From the NCBI GenBank assembly GCA_020850755.1, contig JADZEB010000016.1, positions 1-64,000 on the forward strand: a stretch of 64,000 bases of DNA. The letters are read 5' to 3'. Position 1 is the stretch's first letter, and every line of letters begins with the position of its first letter. Positions 52,045 to 60,998 of this stretch are shown here, piece by piece. The notes under the pieces are model-generated. The model was not told the DNA's origin, did not search any database, and saw only the letters and a program-made list of their open reading frames with translations. The stretch is from Alphaproteobacteria bacterium. Lineage in GTDB: Bacteria > Pseudomonadota > Alphaproteobacteria > Acetobacterales > Acetobacteraceae. The translations under genes and the position numbers were made by a program.

Positions 52045-53727
52045 TCAGGAAGGCGAACCCCCGGCGGCCGGTGGCGAAGGTGGCGTAACTATCTCCGCCC
52101 GGCCGCCCGCGATGCGCACGCACATCGTCAATGCCTCGGCGCCGGTCAGCCGGTGGGTGATGAGGATTACGCTCCGCCCCGCCGCCGCTCCGTTCAGCGC
52201 GGCCATGAAGGCCCGCGCCGTGTCCGGGTCGAGCCCGGCGGTCGGCTCGTCGAGCAGCAGGATCGGCGCCGCGCGCAACAGGGCGCGCGCCAGCAGCACG
52301 CGCCGCGCCTGCCCGCCGGAAAGCCGCACGCCGCCCTCGCCGCACCAGGTCTCCAGCCCATCGGGCAAGCCGCGGACGAAATCGCCGAGTTGCGCCGCAT
52401 CGAGCGCGCGCCATAGCGCGGCCTCGTCCGCTTCCGGACTGCCAATCAGGAGATTCTCGCGGATCGTGGCCGAGAACAGCGCGCTGTCCTGTGCCACATA
52501 GGCGATGCGCGCACGCAGCGCTGCCCCGGTCATGGCGGCGAGATCGACCCCGCCCAGCCTGATGCGCCCGGCCGCTGGCGGGATCATGCGCATGAGCAGG
52601 GCAGCGAGGGTGGACTTGCCCGCCCCGCTCTCGCCCAGGATCGCCACCCGCGCGCCCTCGGGGATCGACAGGCAGAGCCCGTCCAGCACCAGCGGGCGGT
52701 CGGCGCCATAGCGCGCCAACAGACCCTCGATCTCCAGCGCGAAGCCCTGTGGCGCCGGTGCCGCGGCCTCCCGTGCCGGATCGGGATAGGGTGCGGGCGT
52801 GGCCGCGATCGCCGCCAGCCGCGCCCCCGCCCCCGCCGCCTGGCCGAGCGCGAGGCCCGCACGCGGCAAGGCGGCCAGAAGCTCGGCCAGCGCCAGGATC
52901 GCGAACAGACCGAGCGCCATCATCGCGGGTTCCAGGGCACCGGCGGCGATGCGCTCGGCCCCAAGCAGCAGGAAGGCGACAAGGCCCGCCTGGACGGCAC
53001 CTCCGGCCAGCGCACCGGCAAGGGCGTTCTGGCGCGCCGCCTTGCCCTGCGCCGTCGCCAGCGCCTTGGTGCTTGCAGCGAGGCGCGCTGCCATGCGTGC
53101 TTCCGCCCCCGCGCCCAGTATCTCGCGCATGCCCTCGGCCGCATCGACCGCATCGACGCGCAAGGCCGACAGCCGTTCGCCCACCTCGGCGCCGATACGT
53201 GCCTGCCGCCGCGCCAGCACCAGCGGCAGCCCGACCGCGACCACGAGCAACAGCAGAAGCGGCACCATCGCCAGCGCGGGGTCGAGCCACAGCACGAACA
53301 ACAGCAACGCGCCCGCACCGAGCATCGCCAACCCGACCGGCACCAGCACGCGCAGATAGAGGGCGTCGAGCGCGTCGATGTCCGACAGCATCCGGTTGAG
53401 CAGGTCGCCCGCGCGCAATCGCCCGAGCGCGATTGGCCCGGCCGCCGCCAGCCGCGCGAACAGCCAGACGCGGATATCGGCCAGGACCCGGAACAGGGCG
53501 GCATGGGTCGCCAGCCGCTCGGCGTAGCGCACCGCCACGCGCAGGGGTGCGAACAGGCGAAGCAGCGGCAGGCTGGCCGCCGCTGCCCCGCCCGCGATCG
53601 CCGCGCCGGCAGCCAGCAGTACGCCAAGGCCGAGCGCCACCGACAGGAGCGCCACCAGCGCCCCCGCCACCAGCGCCCCCCGGCGTGGCGCAAGCAGGGC
53701 CAGGGCGAAGCGAAGCCCCGGCATCAT
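52045..53727 (-). CDS. cydC: CydC subunit of the thiol (cysteine/glutathione) ABC exporter
   Basis: A 560-residue half-transporter. Six membrane helices cover about residues 10-300, and the ATPase domain spans 330-545 with Walker A ILGESGAGKSTLAALL, signature RLSGGQARRVLLARAL, Walker B ILLLDEPTAGLD and the H-loop ITHRLTG. CydDC exports cysteine and glutathione to the periplasm and is needed for assembly of cytochrome bd and c-type cytochromes. Its ATG (53725-53727) overlaps the end of cydD by four bases, so the pair forms one operon. Cytochrome bd genes are not in the window. Confidence 0.92.
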   Translation of the reverse strand: MMPGLRFALALLAPRRGALVAGALVALLSVALGLGVLLAAGAAIAGGAAAASLPLLRLFAPLRVAVRYAERLATHAALFRVLADIRVWLFARLAAAGPIALGRLRAGDLLNRMLSDIDALDALYLRVLVPVGLAMLGAGALLLFVLWLDPALAMVPLLLLLVVAVGLPLVLARRQARIGAEVGERLSALRVDAVDAAEGMREILGAGAEARMAARLAASTKALATAQGKAARQNALAGALAGGAVQAGLVAFLLLGAERIAAGALEPAMMALGLFAILALAELLAALPRAGLALGQAAGAGARLAAIAATPAPYPDPAREAAAPAPQGFALEIEGLLARYGADRPLVLDGLCLSIPEGARVAILGESGAGKSTLAALLMRMIPPAAGRIRLGGVDLAAMTGAALRARIAYVAQDSALFSATIRENLLIGSPEADEAALWRALDAAQLGDFVRGLPDGLETWCGEGGVRLSGGQARRVLLARALLRAAPILLLDEPTAGLDPDTARAFMAALNGAAAGRSVILITHRLTGAEALTMCVRIAGGRAEIVTPPSPPAAGGSPS

Positions 53728-55472
53728 GGGCCGCCCCCATCGTCGGCACGGATGCGTCCGCCCTCGATCCGCACGCGCCGGCCGAGCGCGGCGCTCGCGG
53801 CCTCGCTGTGGCTGGCCATCAGCACGGTGCGCCCGGCGGCGAGCGCGCGCAGCGCCTGCATCACCGCAGCCTCGGTCTCGGCGTCGAGATGCGCGGTCGG
53901 CTCGTCGAGCAGCAGAAGCGGCGCATCCTTGAGGAAGGCGCGTGCGATGGCCACACGCTGCGCCTGCCCGCCAGACAGTCCGAAGCCGCGCTCGCCCAGG
54001 AGCGTATCGAGACCCTGCGGCAGCGCCGGCAGGAAGGCCGTCACCTGCGCCGCGGCGGCGGCGCGGTCCACCTCGGCGTCGGATGCGTCGGGGCGGGCGA
54101 AGCGGATATTCTCGCGCAGGCTGCCGTGGAACAGGTGCGTGCGCTGCCCGACCCAGGCGCTGAGCGCGCGCAAGCGCTCCGGCGCGATGCGCTCGACCGG
54201 CACGCCATTGGCCAGCACGCGGCCGCGATCGGGCCTGCGGAAGCCCATCAGCAGGTCGAGCAGGGTCGATTTCCCCGCCCCACTCGGGCCTGTCACGGCC
54301 ACCGCCTCGCCCGGCGCGAGCGCGAGTGTCAGGCCCGACAGCGCCGGCCGCGCCCCGCCTTCATAGGCCAGGTGGACATCCTCGAAGGCGATGGCGATGC
54401 GGCCGGCGTCCGGCACCGGCAAGGTGGCGGCGGGATCGGCGGGCGGCGCGGCATCGACCAGGGCGGCAAGCGCCTCGGCCGCGCCGGCGGCGGATGCCCG
54501 GTCGTGATAGGTCAGGGCGAAGGCGCGCAAGGGCTGGAAGAACTCCACCGCCAGCAGCAGCAGGAACAGGCCGGTCGCACGCGGAAGGCTGCCATCGGCG
54601 ACGCTCGGCGCGACCATGAAGGCCACGCCGGCGATCGCACCCATGGCGCACAATTCCAGAACCGCCGAGGACAGGAAGGCAAGCCGCAGCACCGCCATGG
54701 TGCGCAGGCGGAACTCGTGCGCGGCGGTGCCGAGGCGCGCGGCCTCGGCCTCGGCCTGGCCGTAATGGATCAGCGTGCCGAGGCCGCGCAGCCGGTCGAG
54801 GAAGCGCCCGCCCAGCCGCTCCAGCATGCGGAACTGGCGGCGGCTGGCGCGCGCCGCGCCGATGCCCGAAAGCGCGAGGCCGAGCGGGGCGAGCACCAGG
54901 AAGCCGGCCAGAAGCGCCGCCACAGGTCCGGAATGCAGCGCCGCCGCCACCAGCATCGCCAGCGGCAGGACCGCCGCCAGGGTCGCGGCCGGCAGCCAGC
55001 GCGCGGCGAACCCCTCCAGCGCCTCAATCCGGTCGGTCAGTGCGATCGCCGCCCCGCCCGCCTCCTGCTCGGCCGCGCGCGCGGGGCCGGCGGCGAGCAG
55101 GCGCTCGAACACCAGTGCGCGGGTATCGGCCTTGAGGCGGGCACCGGCGGCAAAGCCGGCGATCTCGGCGAGGATGCCGCATTCCAGGCGCACCAGGACC
55201 ACGACGCCAAGGGCGAGGAGCGCCGCCCGCTCCTCCGCCCACAGGGCGGCGCCGGCTAGCGCCTGATCGATCAGCCCGGCCAGGAGATAGGCCTGCGCGA
55301 TCGCTCCCAGCCCGGCCGCGAGGGCAAAGCCCACCGCGAGCAGGATCGAGGGCCGCGCCGAGCGGGCACGGGCCTTCAGGAAGGCTTGCGCCCGCCCGTT
55401 CTGCGCCGGCTCGGGCACAGGGTCTGGCGCGGCGTCTGGCGCGGCGTCGGGCTGGGGGATTGTCGCGGCCAT
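53724..55472 (-). CDS. cydD: CydD subunit of the thiol (cysteine/glutathione) ABC exporter
   Basis: A 582-residue half-transporter with six membrane helices at about 40-330. The ATPase domain has Walker A VTGPSGAGKSTLLDLLMG, Q-loop in WVGQRTHLFHGSLRENIRFA, signature GLSGGQAQRVAIARAF, Walker B LLLLDEPTAHLDAETE and H-loop MASHSEAAS. AGLIDQALAGA at the start of the membrane domain matches CydD. The heterodimer with CydC moves reduced thiols to the periplasm. It is the first gene of cydDC; the 221-base gap upstream (55473-55693) should hold the promoter, but none is obvious. Confidence 0.92.
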   Translation of the reverse strand: MAATIPQPDAAPDAAPDPVPEPAQNGRAQAFLKARARSARPSILLAVGFALAAGLGAIAQAYLLAGLIDQALAGAALWAEERAALLALGVVVLVRLECGILAEIAGFAAGARLKADTRALVFERLLAAGPARAAEQEAGGAAIALTDRIEALEGFAARWLPAATLAAVLPLAMLVAAALHSGPVAALLAGFLVLAPLGLALSGIGAARASRRQFRMLERLGGRFLDRLRGLGTLIHYGQAEAEAARLGTAAHEFRLRTMAVLRLAFLSSAVLELCAMGAIAGVAFMVAPSVADGSLPRATGLFLLLLAVEFFQPLRAFALTYHDRASAAGAAEALAALVDAAPPADPAATLPVPDAGRIAIAFEDVHLAYEGGARPALSGLTLALAPGEAVAVTGPSGAGKSTLLDLLMGFRRPDRGRVLANGVPVERIAPERLRALSAWVGQRTHLFHGSLRENIRFARPDASDAEVDRAAAAAQVTAFLPALPQGLDTLLGERGFGLSGGQAQRVAIARAFLKDAPLLLLDEPTAHLDAETEAAVMQALRALAAGRTVLMASHSEAASAALGRRVRIEGGRIRADDGGGP

Positions 55473-55693
55473 GCGGGCGGTTGCGCCGTGCGCCTTCCCT
55501 TGGGTCAGGCGCCAGGGCGCAGCCGACGGCCGCCACTGCGCGGGGCAAGGCAGCTACGGCGTGTGGCAGGGGCAGGATGCGGGCGGCGCGTCATGGCGGC
55601 CGGAGTATAGCGGCGCCGGGCGGCTTTGCACCGGGGATCGGGCCGCGCTCTTGCCCGGGCCGCGCCTCCGGCGCTCAGGGCAGCGCCAGGCTC

Positions 55694-56467
55694 CTAACGG
55701 CGCTGTTGCTGCGGCTGGCGGGTCGAGCCGATCACCGGGGCCGGCCTTGCTGCCGGCGCCGGCGCTGGCGGGGCTGCGCGCATCACCGGGGCCGGCGGCG
55801 GGGCACTTCGCATGACCGGAGCGGGCGCGGCGCGCATCATCGGCGCGGGAGCCGGCATTGCCCGCGACACGGGCGCCATCTGGGGGCTGGGCGCAGGCAT
55901 GGCGCGCGATGCGGGCGGCAGGCCTGCAACCCCCGCGGGCTTGGGCGCCTGGCTTGGCGCGACGCGGTAGGGGATCGCCACGTTCGGCGCGCTGCCGCTG
56001 CGCGGAACGACGGGCGCAACCGCGGCCACGCTCCCCTGGGTCGGCTTGGAACCCAGGCCCGGATAGACCGGCCGGCAGTTGGGATCGACCGGGCCCAGTG
56101 CGCGCGAGTTCGGGTTGCAGCCCGCCACCGGACCGGGTGCGGGCGGCGGGGGCTGCGGTGCCGGATGCGGTGCTGGGCGCGGCCGCCCGAAATAGTGGTA
56201 GGAGGGCGTGTAGCGGTTGTAGCCCCACCAGGGGCTGTAGCCGTAGGAGAAGCCGAAGCCCACCACCGGCGCCGGGCTGACATAGCCGCCATAGAGCGTG
56301 CCGCCATACTCCGGGGCAGTGCCGTAGTAGGAACCGTAGCCCGTGGCCGGGTCCTTCCCGTCCGCATAGGGATAGGCCCCGTAGCCGTCGGCGTGCGGCG
56401 CCTCGTACAGCGTGTCCGCACAGGCGACGAGCGTGAGAATCGGCAACAAGGCCAGAACGCGTTTCAT
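55694..56467 (-). CDS. Secreted Pro/Ala-rich lipoprotein of unknown function
   Basis: A 257-residue protein. The signal MKRVLALLPILTLVACAD ends in a lipobox (LVAC, Cys16), so it is probably a lipoprotein. Residues about 17-90 are rich in Gly and Tyr (YGAYPYADG, FGFSYGYSPWWGYNRYTPSYHY). The rest is Pro/Ala-rich with imperfect repeats built on AP-x-MR-x-APP (about 200-245). No domain is recognised. Low-complexity composition of this kind suits an envelope-exposed, unstructured protein. It is followed downstream by cydD on the same strand after 221 bases, with no evidence of linkage. Confidence 0.7.
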   Translation of the reverse strand: MKRVLALLPILTLVACADTLYEAPHADGYGAYPYADGKDPATGYGSYYGTAPEYGGTLYGGYVSPAPVVGFGFSYGYSPWWGYNRYTPSYHYFGRPRPAPHPAPQPPPPAPGPVAGCNPNSRALGPVDPNCRPVYPGLGSKPTQGSVAAVAPVVPRSGSAPNVAIPYRVAPSQAPKPAGVAGLPPASRAMPAPSPQMAPVSRAMPAPAPMMRAAPAPVMRSAPPPAPVMRAAPPAPAPAARPAPVIGSTRQPQQQRR

Positions 56468-56556
56468 GGTGGCAAGCTCCCCCGACCAGAGCGAGCCTAA
56501 CCTGCCAGGCCATCACGGCAAAAGCATGGCGTCCTGGCCGCCGCGCCACCGCCCCC

Positions 56557-57942
56557 TCAGCCGAACAGGCGGGCGAGGCTGGCGCGATAGGCGGTGGCGG
56601 TGGCGCGTTCGTCGGCGTGATGCCCATCGCGCACCACCCAGCGCCCGCCCACCATCACGTCGCGCACCGAGTTTGCATCGCCAGCGAACACGAAGGCATC
56701 GGCGAGCGTATCGCCGCTGGCCCCCGCGAGCCAGGGATCGGCCGCGTCGAGCACGAGCAGGTCGGCGCGCCGGCCGGGCGCGATCGCGCCCACCGGCCGG
56801 CCGAGCGCCTGCGCCCCACCGTCCAGCGCCTCAAGGAGCAGCGTCGTGCCGGGCGAAGGCTGCGCCTCGGATGCCACCAGGGTGCGCGCGCGCAGGTGCA
56901 GGCGCTGGGCATACTCGGCCTGGCGCAGCTCGTGGCGCGGGCTGGCCGAAACCTGGCTGTCCGAGCCGATGCCCCAGCGCCCGCCGCCGCCGCGCCAGGC
57001 ACCGAAGGGGAACAGGCCGTCGCCGAGATTGGCCTCGGTCAGCGGACAAAGACCCGCGACCGCCCCGCTCGCCGCCAGCGCCGCCGTCTCGGCCGCGTCC
57101 ATGTGGGTGGCATGGATCGCGCACCAGCGCGCATCGGGCGCGGCAAGCTCCAGCAGGCGCGCGACAGGCCGGCGCCCGGTGGCGGCCAGACACTCCTCCA
57201 CCTCGCGCAGCTGCTCGGCGACGTGGATGTGGATCGGCGCCTCCGGATCGAGCGCCCGCATGCCCGCCACCGCGTCAGCCAGCAGCGCTGGCGAGACGGC
57301 GCGCAAGGAATGCGGCGCCAGCCCGACGCGCGCATCCGCCCCGCCCGCGATGTCGGCCTGCACGGTGGCGACGATGTGCAGGACGCCCTCGGCATCGTTC
57401 AGGAAGCGGCGCTGCCCCTCGGCCGGCGGCGCCTCGCCGAACCCGCCATGACGGTAGAGCGAGGGCAGCATGGTGATGCCGATGCCCACGCGGCGCGCAG
57501 CGGCCAGGATGCGCCGCGCCATCTCGGCGCGGTCGGCATAGGGGCGGCCGTCGGGCGCGTGGTGGAGATAGTGGAACTCGGCCACCGCCGTATAGCCGCC
57601 CTTGAGCATCTCGACATAGAGTTGCGCGGCCACCGCCTCCGCATCCTCGGGGCCGAAGCGCGCGGCGATGCGATACATCACCTCGCGCCAGGTCCAGAAG
57701 CTGTCGTTGCCGCCAGGGCCGCGCCGCTCGGTGCGCCCGGCCATGGCGCGCTGGAAGGCATGGCTGTGCAGGTTGGGCAGGCCCGGCAGGACGGGACCGC
57801 GCAGCCGCTCGGCGCCTTCGACCGCCCCCGCCTGCGCGCCAGTGCGCACCGCCACGATGGCCCCCGCGCCATCGACATCGATCGCGACATCGCGCGCCCA
57901 GCCCTCGGGCAGCAGCGCCTCATCGGCCAGATAGGTGCGCAT
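56557..57942 (-). CDS. hutF: Formimidoylglutamate deiminase
   Basis: A 461-residue amidohydrolase that converts N-formimino-L-glutamate to N-formyl-L-glutamate in one branch of histidine degradation. Metal ligands: HxH in PNLHSHAFQRAMAGR, His in IHIHVAEQLREVEECL, and His/Asp in WCAIHATHMD and WGIGSDSQVSASPRHELRQAEY. QRAMAG is characteristic of HutF. The final region PGRRADLLVLDAADPWLAG is the usual amidohydrolase end. No other hut genes are present in the window, so it may be detached from its operon. It ends 89 bases before the lipoprotein gene. Confidence 0.9.
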   Translation of the reverse strand: MRTYLADEALLPEGWARDVAIDVDGAGAIVAVRTGAQAGAVEGAERLRGPVLPGLPNLHSHAFQRAMAGRTERRGPGGNDSFWTWREVMYRIAARFGPEDAEAVAAQLYVEMLKGGYTAVAEFHYLHHAPDGRPYADRAEMARRILAAARRVGIGITMLPSLYRHGGFGEAPPAEGQRRFLNDAEGVLHIVATVQADIAGGADARVGLAPHSLRAVSPALLADAVAGMRALDPEAPIHIHVAEQLREVEECLAATGRRPVARLLELAAPDARWCAIHATHMDAAETAALAASGAVAGLCPLTEANLGDGLFPFGAWRGGGGRWGIGSDSQVSASPRHELRQAEYAQRLHLRARTLVASEAQPSPGTTLLLEALDGGAQALGRPVGAIAPGRRADLLVLDAADPWLAGASGDTLADAFVFAGDANSVRDVMVGGRWVVRDGHHADERATATAYRASLARLFG

Positions 57943-57951
57943 CGCGCCGGC

Positions 57952-59631
57952 CTAGGGCGTGCCGGACAGGCGGCTGGCGCGCAACTCGCCCATCGCCTCC
58001 AGGATCGGATAGGCGGAGGAAACGAGGTGCGAGTTGATGCGCTTTAGGTCGCGCAGCACGTCGAGATGCAGCGCACTGGTTTCCACGCTCTCAGGGCGGT
58101 TCTCGCGCAGGCGGGCGAAATGCTTGTCGGCCGCCTCCCGTTCAAGGGTGCGCAGCCGCACCTTCTCCTCAAGCAGCTTGCGTGCCGCCGCCGGCTGGCC
58201 GGTCATGAACACGGCCAGCGACAGTTTCAGCGTTTCCTGCACGCGCTCGAACATCGCGGTGATGTCGGCCTGCCCTTCGGCCGAGAAGCGCAGCCGGTTC
58301 TTGATCTTCTTCTCGGCCAGTTCCATCAGGTTCTTGTCGATGATGTCGCCGACATGCTCGAGGTTGGTGGTGTAGGTGATGATCTCCATCGCGCGGCGGC
58401 TTTCGGCATCCGACAGGAATCCGGAGCGGCGCGAAAGCTGCGTGAGATAGAGCTTGATCGCCTCGTGCAGCGCATCGAGCACATTGTCGCGCGCTGCCAC
58501 CTCCTCGACCAGCTTGCGGTCGTCGCGCATGAAGGCCTGCGCCGAATCATGCAGCATGGTCTCGATCACATCGCCCATGCGCAGCGTCTCGCGCGCGGCG
58601 GCGGCAAGCGCAAGGTCGGGATTCTCCAGCGCGGCGGGGTCGAGGTGGCGCGCCTTGCCCGGATCCTCGGCGCGCGCCGGCGTGGGCAGAAGCCGGGTGA
58701 GCAGGCGCGCGGCGAGATCGAGCAGCGGCAGGGCGGCAACGGCCAGGACCAGGTTGAAGGCGGTGTGGCCGTTCACCACCAGCCGCGCGCCGCCGCCGAA
58801 CTGGGCCAGGAGTGGCGCCACCGTGCCAAGCGGCAGCAGCGCCAGTTCGGCCCCGATCGCCCGGAATGCGAGGTTGCCCACGGCCACACGGCGCGCCTCG
58901 GGCTCCGATCTCCAGGTCGCGGTCACCGCCGGCAGCGCCCCGCCGATATTGGCGCCGAGCACGAGGGCGAGCGCGAGCGTGGGCGCAACCAGCCCCGCCT
59001 CGGCGAGCGTCGCGATCAGCAGCACGACCGCGAGGCTGGAATGGGCAAGCCATGTCAGCACCGCCCCGACCAGGGTCGCCAGAACCGGCTCGCCGGCAAG
59101 CGCCGCGAACAGGCTGGCGAGCCAGCTTGCCTCGCGCAAGGGCGCGGTCGCCTGCACGATCAGCCGCAGCGCCAAGAGCGTCAGGCCGAGGCCCAGCACG
59201 GCGCGGCCGATATCGCGCCGGCGCGTCGCCTCGCCGCTCATGAAGGTGGCGACGCCGGCCAGGATCAGCGCCGCATGCAGCCAGGACAGGTCGAAGGCCA
59301 GCGCCTGCGCCACCAGCGTGGTGCCGACATCGGCGCCGAGCGCGACCGCAAGCCCCATCGGCGCCGTCATCAGCCCGCGCGCGGTGAAGCTCGCCGCCAG
59401 CATCACGGTGGCGGTGGCGCTTTGCAGCAGCACGGCAACGCCAAGCCCGGCGAGGAAGGCCGGAACGCGCGCGCGCAGATGCTCCCCCAGCCAGCGCCGC
59501 AGCGTCCCGCCGCTGGCGCGCAGGACGCCCGTGCGCACGGTGCGCAGCCCCCACAGCATGAGCGCGACCGCGCCCAGAAGCTGGATCAGGACTGCCGTGC
59601 CGGAGAGCGGATTGGCGAGCGTGCTTGTCAT
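57952..59631 (-). CDS. Na/Pi cotransporter family protein (NptA/YjbB-like) with PhoU-like C-terminal domain
   Basis: A 559-residue membrane protein. Eight to ten hydrophobic segments in the first ~330 residues carry the duplicated QSATATVMLAASF and HSSLAVVLLIATL motifs of the type II Na/phosphate family. The C-terminal 200 residues are soluble helices resembling PhoU (MGDVIETMLHDSAQAFM, TTNLEHVGDIIDKNLMELA, RDLKRINSHLVSSAYPIL). YjbB-like proteins export or import phosphate. The gene lies 84 bases downstream of phosphonoacetate hydrolase on the same strand, consistent with handling the phosphate that enzyme releases. The direction of transport is unproven. Confidence 0.9.
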   Translation of the reverse strand: MTSTLANPLSGTAVLIQLLGAVALMLWGLRTVRTGVLRASGGTLRRWLGEHLRARVPAFLAGLGVAVLLQSATATVMLAASFTARGLMTAPMGLAVALGADVGTTLVAQALAFDLSWLHAALILAGVATFMSGEATRRRDIGRAVLGLGLTLLALRLIVQATAPLREASWLASLFAALAGEPVLATLVGAVLTWLAHSSLAVVLLIATLAEAGLVAPTLALALVLGANIGGALPAVTATWRSEPEARRVAVGNLAFRAIGAELALLPLGTVAPLLAQFGGGARLVVNGHTAFNLVLAVAALPLLDLAARLLTRLLPTPARAEDPGKARHLDPAALENPDLALAAAARETLRMGDVIETMLHDSAQAFMRDDRKLVEEVAARDNVLDALHEAIKLYLTQLSRRSGFLSDAESRRAMEIITYTTNLEHVGDIIDKNLMELAEKKIKNRLRFSAEGQADITAMFERVQETLKLSLAVFMTGQPAAARKLLEEKVRLRTLEREAADKHFARLRENRPESVETSALHLDVLRDLKRINSHLVSSAYPILEAMGELRASRLSGTP

Positions 59632-59715
59632 GAAACCGCAACATACGCTGCGGCCCGTGGCCGTCGCAACGAGATGTGGTGCCGGCGCGCGGTGGACCTG
59701 CCTCGCGGCACGGTA

Positions 59716-60987
59716 TCAGTTTGGTGCAAGCCCATTCAATGCCAGGGCGAACACGTCGTAGTTGCGCGGGCGCGGCGCTCCGGTGGCCGGAGGGGCGGCC
59801 AGCGGCACGGCAAGTGGGCGGTTGAAGATCATCGGCACGATCTGCTCGGTCAGGCCGCCATGGCTGCGCAGGGGCGCATCGAGCCCCGAGAGGTCGTGCG
59901 CGGCGGCCGAGGTGCCGACGGTCATGTGCCGCGCGCTGATCACCACAAGGTCGCCCATACGGTCGGGCGGCAGGCCGAAGCGCGCGCAGGCGGCATCGCG
60001 CGGCAGCACGAGGTCGATGCCCGCCAACGCGGCAATGCGCGGCAGGAGCGCCGCCCCCTGCCCCGCCGCGGCGCCGTGCAGATGCACCGTCGCGAAGGAG
60101 CCGAGCGCGCCGTGATGCACGACATAGGGATCGGTGATCGGCAATATGACGGTGCTTGCACCCGCGCCGAGCCAGCCATCGAGCATGTCCTGGAGATAGA
60201 GCACGTTCGGCCTGCCGGTGGCGTCGTGCTTGTCGTTCATGCCGTGATCGGCGGTGACGGCGAGCGTCGCCCCCAGCGCGTCGAGCGCGCCGAGATGGCG
60301 GTCGACCATGGCGTAGAAGGCGTTCGCCTCGGCGCTGCCGGGGGCGTGCTTGTGCTGGATATAGTCGGTGGTGGAGAGATACATCAGGTCGGGGCGCATC
60401 CGCTCCAGCAGGCGCACGCCTGCGGCCAGCACGAACTCCGACAAGGCCGCCGAATAGACATCCGGCAGCGGCAGGCCGACGAAGCCGAGCGCATCGTCGA
60501 GCCCGTGCGTCGCCGCCGCCGCCTTGTCGGCACGTTCGGCCGAGAGGCAGACCCCGCCTGCCATGCCGTGGCCGAGCAAGAGGCGCAGCTTGTCCTTGGC
60601 CGTCACCACCGCGACCCTGGCCCCCGCCTGCGAGAAGGCGGCGAAGATCGTCGGCGCGCGCAGGAAGGACGGGTCGTTCATCATCACCGCCTTGCCGCTC
60701 TCCGGGTCGATGAAGAAGTTGCCGCTGATGCCGTGCACCGCGGGCGGGGCACCGCAGGCGATGGAAAGGTTGTTGGGGTTGGTGAAGCTCGGGATCACTG
60801 CCTCGGCCAGAAGCGACGTGCCCTTGGCAATGATGCGCGCGAGATTGCGCATCAGCCCCGCGGCGATCGCTGCCTCCGTATAGGCGGGCTCGCTGCCATC
60901 GAGGCACACCACCACCGTCGGCCGCGCCGGCCAGGCATAGCGGCGGCCATTGACGCTGACGGCATCGGGCCGGACGGCGGCAGGCAT
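59716..60987 (-). CDS. phnA: Phosphonoacetate hydrolase
   Basis: A 423-residue alkaline-phosphatase-superfamily enzyme cleaving phosphonoacetate to acetate and phosphate. Two-metal-site features: VVVCLDGSEPAYTEAA (Asp), IPSFTNPNNLSIACGAPPAVHGISGNFFID (nucleophile Thr), LYLSTTDYIQHKHAPGS, AVTADHGMNDKHD (Asp-His) and the late His in LRSHGGLTEQIVP. Length and motif layout match characterised PhnA. It is 11 bases downstream of a GarR-like dehydrogenase gene on the same strand and is followed by the Na/Pi transporter. The usual phnW/phnY genes of the aminoethylphosphonate route are absent from the window. Confidence 0.87.
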   Translation of the reverse strand: MPAAVRPDAVSVNGRRYAWPARPTVVVCLDGSEPAYTEAAIAAGLMRNLARIIAKGTSLLAEAVIPSFTNPNNLSIACGAPPAVHGISGNFFIDPESGKAVMMNDPSFLRAPTIFAAFSQAGARVAVVTAKDKLRLLLGHGMAGGVCLSAERADKAAAATHGLDDALGFVGLPLPDVYSAALSEFVLAAGVRLLERMRPDLMYLSTTDYIQHKHAPGSAEANAFYAMVDRHLGALDALGATLAVTADHGMNDKHDATGRPNVLYLQDMLDGWLGAGASTVILPITDPYVVHHGALGSFATVHLHGAAAGQGAALLPRIAALAGIDLVLPRDAACARFGLPPDRMGDLVVISARHMTVGTSAAAHDLSGLDAPLRSHGGLTEQIVPMIFNRPLAVPLAAPPATGAPRPRNYDVFALALNGLAPN

Positions 60988-60998
60988 GGGCGCGCGCC

